Source: Gammaproteobacteria bacterium
GTDB lineage: Bacteria; Pseudomonadota; Gammaproteobacteria; Pseudomonadales; Pseudohongiellaceae
NCBI GenBank assembly: GCA_002731775.1
Contig: PCCP01000057.1
Location: 1 to 38,089, forward strand
Direction: 5' to 3'
Length of the DNA stretch: 38,089 bases
In this document: piece by piece, positions 28,311 through 36,345 of the stretch
How the letters are laid out: every line of letters begins with the position of its first letter
Position numbering within the stretch: the first letter of the stretch is position 1
Notes under the pieces: model-generated
The model's input: the letters and a program-made list of their open reading frames with translations, nothing else
Databases searched by the model: none
Told to the model about the DNA's origin: nothing
Made by a program: the position numbers and the translations under genes

Positions 28311-29630
28311 TCAGTTCTTTAAAGCTCTGCTTTTGATAAAAGATAGAAAGTAAAAAATCAAGCCAGCAGCAATGATGCCGATGCCGAATAAACCCTCGGC
28401 GGGTCTGCTCACTAGCACGAACCCCAAGGTCCAGCCGGTCAGGGCGAGATAGATGAGTGGGGGCAGGGGATACAGGAAGGTCCGATAGGGCCGTGGTAAA
28501 TCCGGTTGCTGCCAGCGCAGCACAAAAATACCGAGGACGGTTGCAAAACTGTTCAGGGCCAGGGTGAAGCCGGCAAACACCAGGATCGACTCGAACGTCG
28601 AGGAGAAAATGAATAGCAAGGCGAGAGTCGATTGCAAAAAAATTGCTGTCGAAGGGATGCCATCTTCGTTGGTCTTTGCCAGCGGCTTCAGGGCCGGAAA
28701 GTCTTCGCCGATGACCTGTATCACCCGCGGTCCCGCCAGCGTCATCGCGCTGACCGTAGAGACCAGTAACATGGCAAAGACCAGACCGGTAAAGCGGCCG
28801 CCGAGATCGCCGAAGGCGGCTTCCGCGGCAATGTAGCCCACTTCGACCTGACCCACCATCGCGTCCATCGGCGCCGAATAAAGAAACACGAAATTCAGAC
28901 TCACATACAGGATGGTCACCACCGAGGTTCCCCCCATGAGAATCCATGGCAGCGTCCGCTGTGGCTGCTCCAGTTCACTACTCAGATAGGTGGCGGCATT
29001 CCAGCCGGTGTAGGCGAAACTGACGTAGATGAGAGCTACTGCAAAGGTCCCGCTGGTGAGCAGGGCACCATCGCCGACGATGGGCATGAAGGTCACCGGT
29101 TGCGGCGTGTCAATCAGCACCAGCGCTATGATACAGAACGCCACGATTATCCCCACCTTCAGGATTGTAAAGATGAGTTGAAGCCCACCGCTGTTACGTC
29201 GACTGCTGGCGTGTATCAGGGTCACGCCGATTACGAGCCCGGCCGCCAGCAGCTTTTCCAGCCAATCGCTACTGCCACCGGGTACGATAGAGGTCGCGTA
29301 GGCGCCGAACGTCATCGCCGCCAGGGCGGTTGGACCCGCGAAACCGATGGTGGCGGAAACCCAGCCCGAGACAAACCCCGCGGCCGGGTGATAGATGCGC
29401 GTCAGGAAATTGTATTCGCCACCGCTGCGGGGCATTGCCGCCCCCAGTTCGGCATAGGTCATAGCGCCGCATACCGCAGCGAGACCGCCGACGGCCCATA
29501 GCATCAACAACACAAAACCCGAGCGAATGTCCAGCAGTTGAAAGCCGAGGCTGGTAAATACGCCGGTGCCAATCATGTTGGCGATGACGACGGCGGTGAC
29601 CGTGGTATAGCGAAATTTCCCCGCAGGCAT
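28311..29630 (-). CDS. APC superfamily amino-acid permease
   Basis: A 439-residue inner-membrane transporter with about twelve hydrophobic segments. The first reads VTAVVIANMIGTGVFTSLG and carries the APC-family substrate-binding G-x-G (MIGTGVF). Next come the segment with MTYAELGAAMPRSGGEYNFL, typical of the family, and FAYTGWNAATYLSSELEQPQRTLPWIL. It should import an amino acid or amine with protons, or exchange one. No ribosome site is strong before the ATG at 29630. The gene lies between two TonB receptors, so outer- and inner-membrane uptake genes sit side by side. It follows receptor 3 on the same strand with a 196-base gap holding a hairpin repeat, and is convergent with receptor 2. 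Confidence 0.9.
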   Translation of the reverse strand: MPAGKFRYTTVTAVVIANMIGTGVFTSLGFQLLDIRSGFVLLMLWAVGGLAAVCGAMTYAELGAAMPRSGGEYNFLTRIYHPAAGFVSGWVSATIGFAGPTALAAMTFGAYATSIVPGGSSDWLEKLLAAGLVIGVTLIHASSRRNSGGLQLIFTILKVGIIVAFCIIALVLIDTPQPVTFMPIVGDGALLTSGTFAVALIYVSFAYTGWNAATYLSSELEQPQRTLPWILMGGTSVVTILYVSLNFVFLYSAPMDAMVGQVEVGYIAAEAAFGDLGGRFTGLVFAMLLVSTVSAMTLAGPRVIQVIGEDFPALKPLAKTNEDGIPSTAIFLQSTLALLFIFSSTFESILVFAGFTLALNSFATVLGIFVLRWQQPDLPRPYRTFLYPLPPLIYLALTGWTLGFVLVSRPAEGLFGIGIIAAGLIFYFLSFIKSRALKN

Positions 29631-29717
29631 GGCTGGTGTTGCTCTGGATGGTTTGAGATTGCAGGCGGTATTATTGCTGCGAATGAGGGGGACGTCTATT
29701 TAAAACAGCGGGGGCCA

Positions 29718-29746
29718 GGGCATCACTGCATTATTCAGGGGTGCCC
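29718..29746. repeat. Dispersed hairpin repeat, copy A
   Basis: GGGCATCACTG pairs with CAGGGGTGCCC around the loop CATTATT, with one wobble and one mismatch in eleven pairs. It is nearly the same as copy B at 33216. It lies between receptor 3 and the permease gene and could act as an attenuating or mRNA-stabilising stem, or be the tip of a small mobile repeat. Confidence 0.65.
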
Positions 29747-29826
29747 ATGCAGCACGACATCACCGAGACGCTCTGGCTGAGCGTCGTCGGAGTTAAATTC
29801 CACTGCCGTCTTCGAGGACAATGCTG

Positions 29827-31968
29827 CTAAAACGTACCCCTTACCTTGAACACAAACTGCATCCCGAGCCTGGAACAGTTGAACTCTACCTCTTTCAAGA
29901 TGCCATCGCGCAGGTAACCGTCGAATCGGCGTCTCTCGCCACAAGCTTTGGAGTCTTGCAGATTGATGCCCTCAAATCTGTAGGTGAGTCCACCGAAACC
30001 AACTTTTTCGACAAACACGCTGAGGTTGGTGGGAATGTCGATATAGATCTGGTTGTCAATATCGAAGGGAGTCCGGTTGCCTTCGATGCTGGCGTTATAA
30101 TTGATGCCATAGTTCAGGCTCAGTGCCGGCAAGTCATGGCGAAACCCCAGATTGTAGCGACCACGGTCATAAGGACGGAAGCGTCGATCCGATTCAGCAG
30201 AGTAAAGCTCATTACGAATCTTGGCGTCCTGCACCGTTAGCGCAGCAGTTACCAGGGCCGCCGGCAAGCCGAGAAAGCTCAGGCGAATGCTGGCATTGCT
30301 GATCAAGCCGTAGGCGCGGGCAGGGCCCACGTTACTATTGGTCGATTGCAGGTTGGTGGCAGAAGGAGAGATATCTATCTTGCCGATCTTGTTGTTAAAA
30401 TCATAATAGAAGGCACGTACATTCAGTGCACCGCTATCGTTTGGCAGCCTGTAATCCAGGCCAATTTCGGTCTGCAGGCTCTCCTCCGGCACCAACTCCG
30501 GATTACCGGCGACGGTGTCCTGATCATCATCTTGCTCATTGGTTGCTCTCGAGAAATCTGCAAAACTCAGTTGCGACACGACTTTCTCCAGGCTCGCCCT
30601 GAATTGCAGTGTGTCACTAATGTCGAAACGGAAATCCAGTTTGGGCTTGATAAAATCGAAGTCGCGCCGGTTGTTGACATCACCACTTTGTTCTATCTCG
30701 GAGTACTCGGCCACCAGTGAGCTTTCCAGGGACATACGCCGGTTGATCTGCCAGTTATGAATGGCGAAGGGCTCATAACGAATTTCTTCGACGGTGGAAA
30801 AAGCATTGGGGAAAGCAATCGGAGTCAGGCCGCCAAATTCCGGTGAACCCGCAGCCGCCGTTGGCAAACCCAGACGCAGGCCTGAATCCTGAGTTGTCTG
30901 CGCAGCTTCTATGCCGAACTCCAGACCCTGGCTCCCGGTAAGACTAAGAGTATAGGAACCGCGAACGATTTTTTCCCGGTAACGACTGTTTGTTTTTAGA
31001 AACAGATTCTTGGTTTCAGTGCCTCCAGGCACAGTGGAAATAAATCGCTCCCGTGTCGCATGATTCTTTTTATCATTGATTATGAAGAGGAATTTGAATC
31101 TATCGCCGTTCTCGAAACCGTGCTCGTAGTCGCCACCAAATTCCCAGTTTTCCGAAGTAGCGGGAGTGGATTCTCGCTCAAAGCTATCGACCGGCGTGGT
31201 GCCGTTGAAGTCGGTGACGGTGCGATACAACCTTTGTGGGGGATCGCCCTTATTGTAAAGCAGGTTCAATGCGATCCGGTCCCGATCGGTTAAGGCATAG
31301 GCCAGATTGCTGTTCAGGGAATAGGTCTTCAGATCGACATAGCGATCATCGTCCCTGCTGTCATTCGGAGAGAAATCGCCGTTAAAACTGGTTTCGAAAC
31401 TCTCGCTATGGTGGTAACCAGTTCTCAAGCCGCCACTTAGGAGGTAGCTCAGGCGTCCGTTCTGGCCGCTCCAGGCGACGGCTCCACCGGGCTCGACTTC
31501 GCCATCGAAGAAGTGGGTGGCATTGACCTCGGTGGTAATGCTCGATCGGGATTGCGCCTCGCGTAAGATGATGTTCACCAACTGTCCGGTATTCTGCACA
31601 TCGAGATCACTGGAGGTGCCACGGACAATTTCGATTGAGGCCACCTGATCTGCCGAGATGCGATCGAGCTGACTTCTGGCCTCGTTGGCCTTGCCGGCGA
31701 GCCGCTTGCCATCGATCAGAATCTGGGAGCTGGAACCCAGGCCGCGAATGGCACCATCGAAACTGCCAGAGCCGAAGCCCTGTTGCAGGATCAGATTAAT
31801 ACCCGGTACTCGATCCAGCATGTCATTTACTGTGAGCGGATTGTAGGCGGCGAAATAGCTGGCCGGATAGGTGATAGTCGAGTCGTCTTCTGTCGTATTT
31901 TGGGCATGGGCGTTGGCTAAAACGGTGAGTAATAAGACACAAGCCAAGGCAGAACTTCGATCGATCAT
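29827..31968 (-). CDS. TonB-dependent receptor 3
   Basis: A 713-residue outer-membrane receptor. The ATG at 31968 is preferred over a TTG two codons earlier. Signal peptide MIDRSSALACVLLLTVLANAHA is followed by STITYPASYFAAYNPLT, plug motif DMLDRVPGIN, GAIRGLGSSSQILIDGKRLAG, RISADQVASIEIVRGTS and DVQNTGQLVNIIL, so this plug is canonical, without the glycine expansion of receptor 1. The barrel ends VRGTF and retains the paired cysteines (KACGERRRFDGYL and EFNC). Shared barrel stretches with the other two include ENWEFGGDYE, ETKNLFL, EIRYEPFAIHNW and FDFIKPKLDFRFD, proving common descent. It is transcribed toward the permease gene. The ammonia-lyase gene lies upstream on the same strand. Confidence 0.9.
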   Translation of the reverse strand: MIDRSSALACVLLLTVLANAHAQNTTEDDSTITYPASYFAAYNPLTVNDMLDRVPGINLILQQGFGSGSFDGAIRGLGSSSQILIDGKRLAGKANEARSQLDRISADQVASIEIVRGTSSDLDVQNTGQLVNIILREAQSRSSITTEVNATHFFDGEVEPGGAVAWSGQNGRLSYLLSGGLRTGYHHSESFETSFNGDFSPNDSRDDDRYVDLKTYSLNSNLAYALTDRDRIALNLLYNKGDPPQRLYRTVTDFNGTTPVDSFERESTPATSENWEFGGDYEHGFENGDRFKFLFIINDKKNHATRERFISTVPGGTETKNLFLKTNSRYREKIVRGSYTLSLTGSQGLEFGIEAAQTTQDSGLRLGLPTAAAGSPEFGGLTPIAFPNAFSTVEEIRYEPFAIHNWQINRRMSLESSLVAEYSEIEQSGDVNNRRDFDFIKPKLDFRFDISDTLQFRASLEKVVSQLSFADFSRATNEQDDDQDTVAGNPELVPEESLQTEIGLDYRLPNDSGALNVRAFYYDFNNKIGKIDISPSATNLQSTNSNVGPARAYGLISNASIRLSFLGLPAALVTAALTVQDAKIRNELYSAESDRRFRPYDRGRYNLGFRHDLPALSLNYGINYNASIEGNRTPFDIDNQIYIDIPTNLSVFVEKVGFGGLTYRFEGINLQDSKACGERRRFDGYLRDGILKEVEFNCSRLGMQFVFKVRGTF

Positions 31969-32133
31969 ATTCAAGGCTATCCCTGGTTAAAAGGCGCGTT
32001 TAGATGGACTTAGCAAAATCCCTGTAAATATTATCATTACCGCCTGTTAGTAAGTATGCACGCTAACAATTTGTCACGGTTTTATTCTGTTGATAATGGC
32101 AGGGGTTGGCACTGCAACCGGCAAAACCTGACT

Positions 32134-33198
32134 TTATGCCGGGGCTTCGGTAAAAATCACCAGGGGGCGTGCAGTCCCGTTGAGCTCCAAACCAAGTTCT
32201 TCAGCTTTCAGCAGGGCAGCAAGCCCGGCGACAGCCGAGGGTGTGCTTCTAATCCCTGCGTTGAAGGCGATCGCTACCGCATCTTCTGCCTCGGCATCGC
32301 TGATGGTCACGTATCGATCTGCGACCTTGTTTAGAACTTCTACTGCGATAATAGAGGGCTGCTTGCAGTCAAGACGGCCCATGACAGATACGGGCCCGGC
32401 CACGGTGACCGGCTTGCCGGCTAGTTGGCTCTGTAGCAGGCAGGGCGCTGCCTCCGGCTCGACTATGATGATTTCAGGTTGGACAGCCCAATTTAGTCGG
32501 ATCATGTAGGCAGTCGCGGCGGCCAGGCCGCCGACACCCGCCTGCAGGAATACATGGGTGGGCCAGCTGTGCGTGAGCTCAAAGCGTCGACGCAGCTCCT
32601 CGGCGATGACGCTATAGCCTTCCATAATCAGAGATGGCGCCCTGGTGTAGCCCGGCCAGGAGCTATCGGCGAGGAGAATGGCATCGCTGGCACCGGCGTC
32701 TGCCAGTGCGGCCGTCATGCTGTCTTCGTATGTGTCCCCGGACCGAACTACATCGGCACCTGTTTGCTGTAGCCGCCGGGCGAAATATTCTGGCACCGAA
32801 GCGGCGAGGTGCACCCGGGCCCGGGCTCCGAATATTTGCGCACCGGCGGCGATCGCCATGCCGTGGTTGCCGGCGCTGGCGCAAACGAAGGTCATGGCGC
32901 CGGCGAAGTCACGAACGGGTTCTTCGAGGTAAGCTTCGGCATTGAGCTCGCCGTGCCCCTCTTGCTTCCACGCGGACGCAATCATTGCGGCCACCGCGTA
33001 AACTCCGCCCAGGGCCTTGAATGAACCCAGCCCCATGCGTGTCGACTCATCTTTCCCCAGCAAATTCCACGGGCCAAGGTTTTCTGGCTGCCGCAGCGGG
33101 GTCTCGCTATAGGCGGGGCAGGCGGCAAGTAACTTGAGTGGACGCGAAGGGTCGGGGGTAAATTCTGGGACTGGGGAGGAATCGCTGGGAACTGGCAT
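32134..33198 (-). CDS. PLP-dependent diaminopropionate ammonia-lyase-like enzyme
   Basis: A 354-residue fold-type II PLP enzyme. The PLP lysine is in LGKDESTRMGLGSFKALGGVYAV (second Lys, about residue 63). The asparagine loop reads CASAGNHGMAIAAGAQIFGARARVH, and the phosphate-binding glycine loop is QAGVGGLAAATAY. The KDES-R-x-G-L-x-x-F-K pattern is that of diaminopropionate ammonia-lyase (YgeX/DpaL), which eliminates ammonia from 2,3-diaminopropionate. At 354 residues it is shorter than the roughly 400 of that family, so a related serine/threonine or hydroxyaspartate eliminase is possible. The ATG at 33198 has no ribosome site, and a perfect TATAAT lies six bases upstream, so the transcript may be leaderless. 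No other start exists in frame between an upstream stop and this ATG. Confidence 0.82.
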   Translation of the reverse strand: MPVPSDSSPVPEFTPDPSRPLKLLAACPAYSETPLRQPENLGPWNLLGKDESTRMGLGSFKALGGVYAVAAMIASAWKQEGHGELNAEAYLEEPVRDFAGAMTFVCASAGNHGMAIAAGAQIFGARARVHLAASVPEYFARRLQQTGADVVRSGDTYEDSMTAALADAGASDAILLADSSWPGYTRAPSLIMEGYSVIAEELRRRFELTHSWPTHVFLQAGVGGLAAATAYMIRLNWAVQPEIIIVEPEAAPCLLQSQLAGKPVTVAGPVSVMGRLDCKQPSIIAVEVLNKVADRYVTISDAEAEDAVAIAFNAGIRSTPSAVAGLAALLKAEELGLELNGTARPLVIFTEAPA

Positions 33199-33204
33199 AT
33201 TGCG

Positions 33205-33210
33205 ATTATA
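33205..33210 (-). promoter_or_regulatory. Perfect -10 box for a possibly leaderless transcript
   Basis: On the minus strand TATAAT reads from 33210 to 33205. Transcription would begin about seven bases on, at or next to the ATG at 33198. The -35 position (AATACA) is weak and overlaps hairpin copy B. Confidence 0.4.
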
Positions 33211-33215
33211 GAGTG

Positions 33216-33250
33216 TTAAGGCATCACTGTATTATTCAGAGGTGCCTTAA
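33216..33250. repeat. Dispersed hairpin repeat, copy B
   Basis: TTAAGGCATCACTG at 33216-33229 pairs with CAGAGGTGCCTTAA at 33237-33250 around a seven-base loop (TATTATT), fourteen pairs with one wobble and one mismatch. The core is shared with copy A at 29718 and, in one arm, with 17821-17836. The outer TTAA/TTAA extension is complementary too. It lies in a divergent promoter region. Confidence 0.72.
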
Positions 33251-33331
33251 CAGGGCTTATGTTGGGAAAAGTGTACCCTGACCTCGTTGCTATCCCCTGG
33301 GAAGCCTCTGCTGCAGGCACATCAAGCATAG

Positions 33332-33373
33332 TTGATCTTGGTCAATCTCATCTTCCCCGATTGGCTCTAGACT
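33332..33373 (+). promoter_or_regulatory. FNR/Anr-type class II promoter of the stress protein gene
   Basis: TTGAT-CTTG-GTCAA at 33332-33345 matches the FNR/Anr box TTGAT-N4-ATCAA at nine of ten positions. A -10-like TAGACT lies at 33368-33373, 22 bases after the box, exactly the spacing of a class II FNR promoter with the box centred at -41.5. The start point would be near 33380, 30 bases before the gene. Anr-driven universal stress protein genes are established in Pseudomonas. Confidence 0.72.
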
Positions 33374-33409
33374 GGGCCCACTTTTGGCACATTCCAGGGA
33401 GAAGTTGTA

Positions 33410-34240
33410 ATGCCGACACTAAACAAAATATTCGTTGTCATCGATCCGACCACGGTCAACCAGCCCGCACTAACCAGTGCTGCCCAGATTGCAGGTAGAT
33501 CCGCGGAGATCTCCTTGCATGTGTACGAAGCGGTGGATAGCACCGAAATTAATAACGATGCGAGCGCCGAGTTAGCGCGTCACCGGACCTCGGTGGAGGC
33601 GCTGGTGGAGCCGATTCGGGCTGTGGGAACCGATGTAAGTATAGAGATTGAATTGACGCGCGATTGGCGCCAAGCGATCGCGCCGGCTGCGGAAAGAGCC
33701 AATGTCGATCTGATCGTCAAGATCGCAGGTGAACATAGCCTCGCCGGGAGACGCATGCTGAAGACTTTGGACTGGACGCTGCTACGCCATTCACATTGTC
33801 CGGTGTACCTGATCAAAAAGGACAATGTCGAAAATGGCGCCAAAGTACTGGTGGCACTCGACATCGCGCGAGACGATGAATTGCACAGCAATCTCAATGA
33901 ACAAGTGCTGGAATATGGGCGCGCCTTCGTCGACAGTATCCCCCATAGCAGTTTGCATGCTGTGAATGCCTACGCAAGCTCCAGCGAGTTTGTTTATCCG
34001 TCCGATTTGGCTGAAACTACGGGAATCGGAAAATCAGAGGGCCACACTATCGAATGCGATTCCGAAAAGGTCATTCCGGAAATCGCTGAAGAGATAGGCG
34101 CGGATATTGTGGTCATCGGGACGGCTGCGCGAGACGGTTTCAAGGCGGCAGTCGTCGGCAATACCGCAGAACGAGTACTAGATGCGCTGCAGTCAAATAT
34201 TCTGACCCCAGCCCATGACCCCGGCCCACTTATTGATTAG
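33410..34240 (+). CDS. Tandem-domain universal stress protein (UspE-like)
   Basis: A 276-residue cytoplasmic protein with two Usp domains. The first (residues about 4-140) begins LNKIFVVIDPTT and ends HCPVYLIKKD. The second (about 147-272) begins AKVLVALDIARDD and ends in VVIGTAARDGFKAAVVGNTAERVLD. This last block matches the G-x-x-x-R-x-G-x(n)-GNTAE ending of E. coli UspE, so the second domain may bind nucleotide or have lost it, as in UspE. AGAAG is the likely ribosome site before the ATG at 33410. The upstream FNR/Anr-type box suggests induction under low oxygen. It is divergent from the ammonia-lyase. An aminotransferase follows after 63 bases, but no terminator was seen between them. Confidence 0.9.
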   Translation: MPTLNKIFVVIDPTTVNQPALTSAAQIAGRSAEISLHVYEAVDSTEINNDASAELARHRTSVEALVEPIRAVGTDVSIEIELTRDWRQAIAPAAERANVDLIVKIAGEHSLAGRRMLKTLDWTLLRHSHCPVYLIKKDNVENGAKVLVALDIARDDELHSNLNEQVLEYGRAFVDSIPHSSLHAVNAYASSSEFVYPSDLAETTGIGKSEGHTIECDSEKVIPEIAEEIGADIVVIGTAARDGFKAAVVGNTAERVLDALQSNILTPAHDPGPLID

Positions 34241-34303
34241 AATGCGGCCTTGAGGGACGTGTTTTGAGATTTCCGTGGGATAAGACCAAATAATGAGAAC
34301 AGC

Positions 34304-35497
34304 GTGAAGCTGGCAAAGCAGTTGCAGAGGCTCGGTACCGAGACCGCTTTTGCGGTCTCTGCAGCAGCAGCGGCGTGGGCTGCCAAGGGCCATAAAATTT
34401 ATCCTTTCCATCTCGGTGATATCAACATAGCCACGCCCGGCAATATTGTCGAGGCTACTGAAAAAGCAATAGCAGATGGTTACACCGGCTATTGCCCCGG
34501 AGCAGGAATCCCCGAGCTCAGGGCAGCGATCGCTGCCGATGTCGGAGCCAAGAGGCAGCTCAGTTACACGGCAGATCAGGTTTCTATCCAGCCCGGCGGC
34601 AAACCCGTCATCGGGAAGTTCCTGGCTGCAGTGATGAATCCGGGCGACGAGGTACTCTATCCTAATCCCGGCTATCCGATTTATGAGTCCCAAATCGAAT
34701 ATCAGGGTGGCGTCTCCGTTCCCTATGGTTATATCGAGACCGCATCTGGTTTTGATCTGGATCTGGATGCCATCGAGCATGGGATCGGTCCCAGAACCCG
34801 GGTGCTGATCTACAATAACTTTCAAAACCCCAACGGCGCAGAATCTTCTCGGGCGGAGATGGAACAGCTGGCGCAACTCGCCATCAAACACGATCTATGG
34901 GTATTAAGTGACGAGGCCTATTTTGAGATTCAATACAGCGGCCAGGCCGAATCCATCGTTAGCTTGCCGGGCATGCAGGAGCGATCCGTCATCCTCTACA
35001 CCTGTTCCAAGCGCTTTGCCATGACTGGTTGGCGTCTCGGTGCCGCCATCGGACCCCAAGCTGTCATCGATGTCTTCAACAAACTCAACACCAATATCGA
35101 ATCCTGTACCACTCACTTCATTCAGAGAGGCATGGTGGACGCCATCGGCGGCGACACCTCGGGTCCCGATGCAATCATCAATATACTGCGGAAGCGGCGA
35201 GACGCGGCCGTTGCCGGACTGAATGCCATCGATGGTATTTCGATCCAGGCGCCCAACAGCACATTCTATCTCTTCCCTAACGTCACCAACATCATGCAGC
35301 GCAAGGGGTTCACCGAGCTTAAGCAGTTGATGGAGGAGGCCTTGACCCGCACCAATGTATCCTTTTGCACCCGTGACCACTTTGGGCGCGCCGTCGAGGG
35401 TGAGAAAAACCACTATATTCGTTTCGCCTATTCCGGCATCGATGTCGAAGAGATCGAAGCAGGGATGGAGAAGCTGAGAAATTACTTCGAGGCTTGA
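34304..35497 (+). CDS. PLP-dependent class I/II aminotransferase
   Basis: A 397-residue fold-type I aminotransferase. Seen in order: YPFHLGDINIATPGNI near the N-terminus, Y-x-G-x-x-G-PELR-type GYCPGAGIPELRAAIA, PGDEVLYPNPGYPIYE, the PLP ring-contacting NNFQNPNGAE (Asn), SDEAYFEIQY (Asp and Tyr), SCSK-type YTCSKRFAMTGWRLGA with the Schiff-base lysine, and the carboxylate-binding arginine in HYIRFAYS. The group includes aspartate/aromatic and alanine-type transaminases, and the substrate cannot be told. The GTG at 34304 is the only start in frame after an upstream stop, with no good ribosome site. It may be expressed with the stress protein gene under oxygen control, or from its own promoter. 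Confidence 0.9.
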   Translation: MKLAKQLQRLGTETAFAVSAAAAAWAAKGHKIYPFHLGDINIATPGNIVEATEKAIADGYTGYCPGAGIPELRAAIAADVGAKRQLSYTADQVSIQPGGKPVIGKFLAAVMNPGDEVLYPNPGYPIYESQIEYQGGVSVPYGYIETASGFDLDLDAIEHGIGPRTRVLIYNNFQNPNGAESSRAEMEQLAQLAIKHDLWVLSDEAYFEIQYSGQAESIVSLPGMQERSVILYTCSKRFAMTGWRLGAAIGPQAVIDVFNKLNTNIESCTTHFIQRGMVDAIGGDTSGPDAIINILRKRRDAAVAGLNAIDGISIQAPNSTFYLFPNVTNIMQRKGFTELKQLMEEALTRTNVSFCTRDHFGRAVEGEKNHYIRFAYSGIDVEEIEAGMEKLRNYFEA

Positions 35498-35688
35498 AGA
35501 ATCAGGTTCACCATTTCAGACACCCCAACAAAAATGAGTAGTTGCTCTTTAAGATTAATCGAGCTTGAGTGGTACCATTTGTTGAGGATGATACGTGGCC
35601 AGGCCAACCGCTACGAAGGAAGGCAGACCGATTAGCGATGCACCAGAGGGCGGCGACTATTTGGGTGTGTTCACTGGCATGACTTACA

Positions 35689-35717
35689 GGGCCTGTACCT
35701 GCCTACCAGGCAGGCCC
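35689..35717. other. GC-rich palindrome upstream of the NIPSNAP gene
   Basis: Two alternative hairpins share bases here: GGGCCTG (35689-35695) with CAGGCCC (35711-35717), or CCTGCCT (35698-35704) with AGGCAGG (35708-35714). A run of eight T's comes about a dozen bases later (near 35729-35736), too far for a standard terminator. It might still end readthrough or modulate the next gene. Confidence 0.4.
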
Positions 35718-35760
35718 ACACGAAAGTATTTTTTTTGCACTCTAGTTTAAGGAGATTGAC

Positions 35761-36219
35761 ATGGGCAGAATTCTTTTAGGCTTTATTATGAGCATCGGCT
35801 TTATTGGTATAGCCAGTGCCCAGAATACACCGGCACCTTGTGGTCCGGCCGGCGACTTGTCGGCAGAATTGTCGACGAACGTGGCGTCCGATTCGCGCTG
35901 CTTCGAGTTGCGTATGTATACGGCGGAACCGGAACAGGACGGTGTTGGTGGCATTAACAATCTGCACCAGCGCTTCCGTGAACAAGAAATCGCGATCTTC
36001 GAAAAACTCGGCGCCGAGGTGGTCGCGGTATGGCAACGGCTCGATGATCCCAACACGCTGGTTTGGCTGTTGGCCTATCGCAATCGTGCTCACCGGCAAG
36101 AAGTGTGGGAGGCGTTCGGTAGCGATCCTGAATGGATTGCGCTCAGAGAAAAGTATCCGGTGCCGATTTCGGCCAACACCTTCATGATGAGTGCGACGGA
36201 CTATTCGCACTTCAAATAA
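35761..36219 (+). CDS. Secreted NIPSNAP-domain protein
   Basis: A 152-residue protein with signal peptide (ILLGFIMSIGFIGIASAQ) and one NIPSNAP-type ferredoxin-like domain from about residue 45. It is recognised by SRCFELRMYTAEP, NLHQRFREQEIAIFEKLGAEVVAVWQ, NTLVWLLAYRNRAHRQEVWEAF, DPEWIALREKYP and the C-terminal ATDYSHFK. The family is of unknown biochemical function. Many bacterial members have a dimeric alpha-beta barrel like those of monooxygenases. Export is less usual for this domain. The ribosome site AAGGAGA lies seven bases before the ATG. A hairpin at 36247-36284 follows. It appears monocistronic. Confidence 0.85.
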   Translation: MGRILLGFIMSIGFIGIASAQNTPAPCGPAGDLSAELSTNVASDSRCFELRMYTAEPEQDGVGGINNLHQRFREQEIAIFEKLGAEVVAVWQRLDDPNTLVWLLAYRNRAHRQEVWEAFGSDPEWIALREKYPVPISANTFMMSATDYSHFK

Positions 36220-36246
36220 TCCGAAGATTCGGAATCGCGAAGCAAC

Positions 36247-36284
36247 GGGGCGGGGCAAAGGTAACCCTATCTTTGCTCGGCCCC
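36247..36284 (+). terminator. Terminator-like hairpin after the NIPSNAP gene
   Basis: GGGGCGGGGCAAAG (36247-36260) pairs with CTTTGCTCGGCCCC (36271-36284), fourteen pairs with one mismatch and one wobble. The following TGTCTGT is only a weak U-tract, so it may act as a terminator or as an mRNA stabiliser. A small perfect stem, TCCGAA/TTCGGA, at 36220-36233 precedes it. Confidence 0.6.
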
Positions 36285-36345
36285 TGTCTGTAATGGAAAA
36301 TTAGAAAATGTACTTGTCAATTAACGAACAGGAACTCACTCAGCG

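Noticed and set aside
32678..32932. Plus-strand frames opposite the ammonia-lyase gene
   Set aside because: They are out-of-strand shadows of a PLP enzyme whose catalytic motifs are intact.
35698..35736. Hairpin plus T-run as terminator of the aminotransferase gene
   Set aside because: The T-run starts about a dozen bases after the stem and the site is some 200 bases past the stop, next to the following gene.
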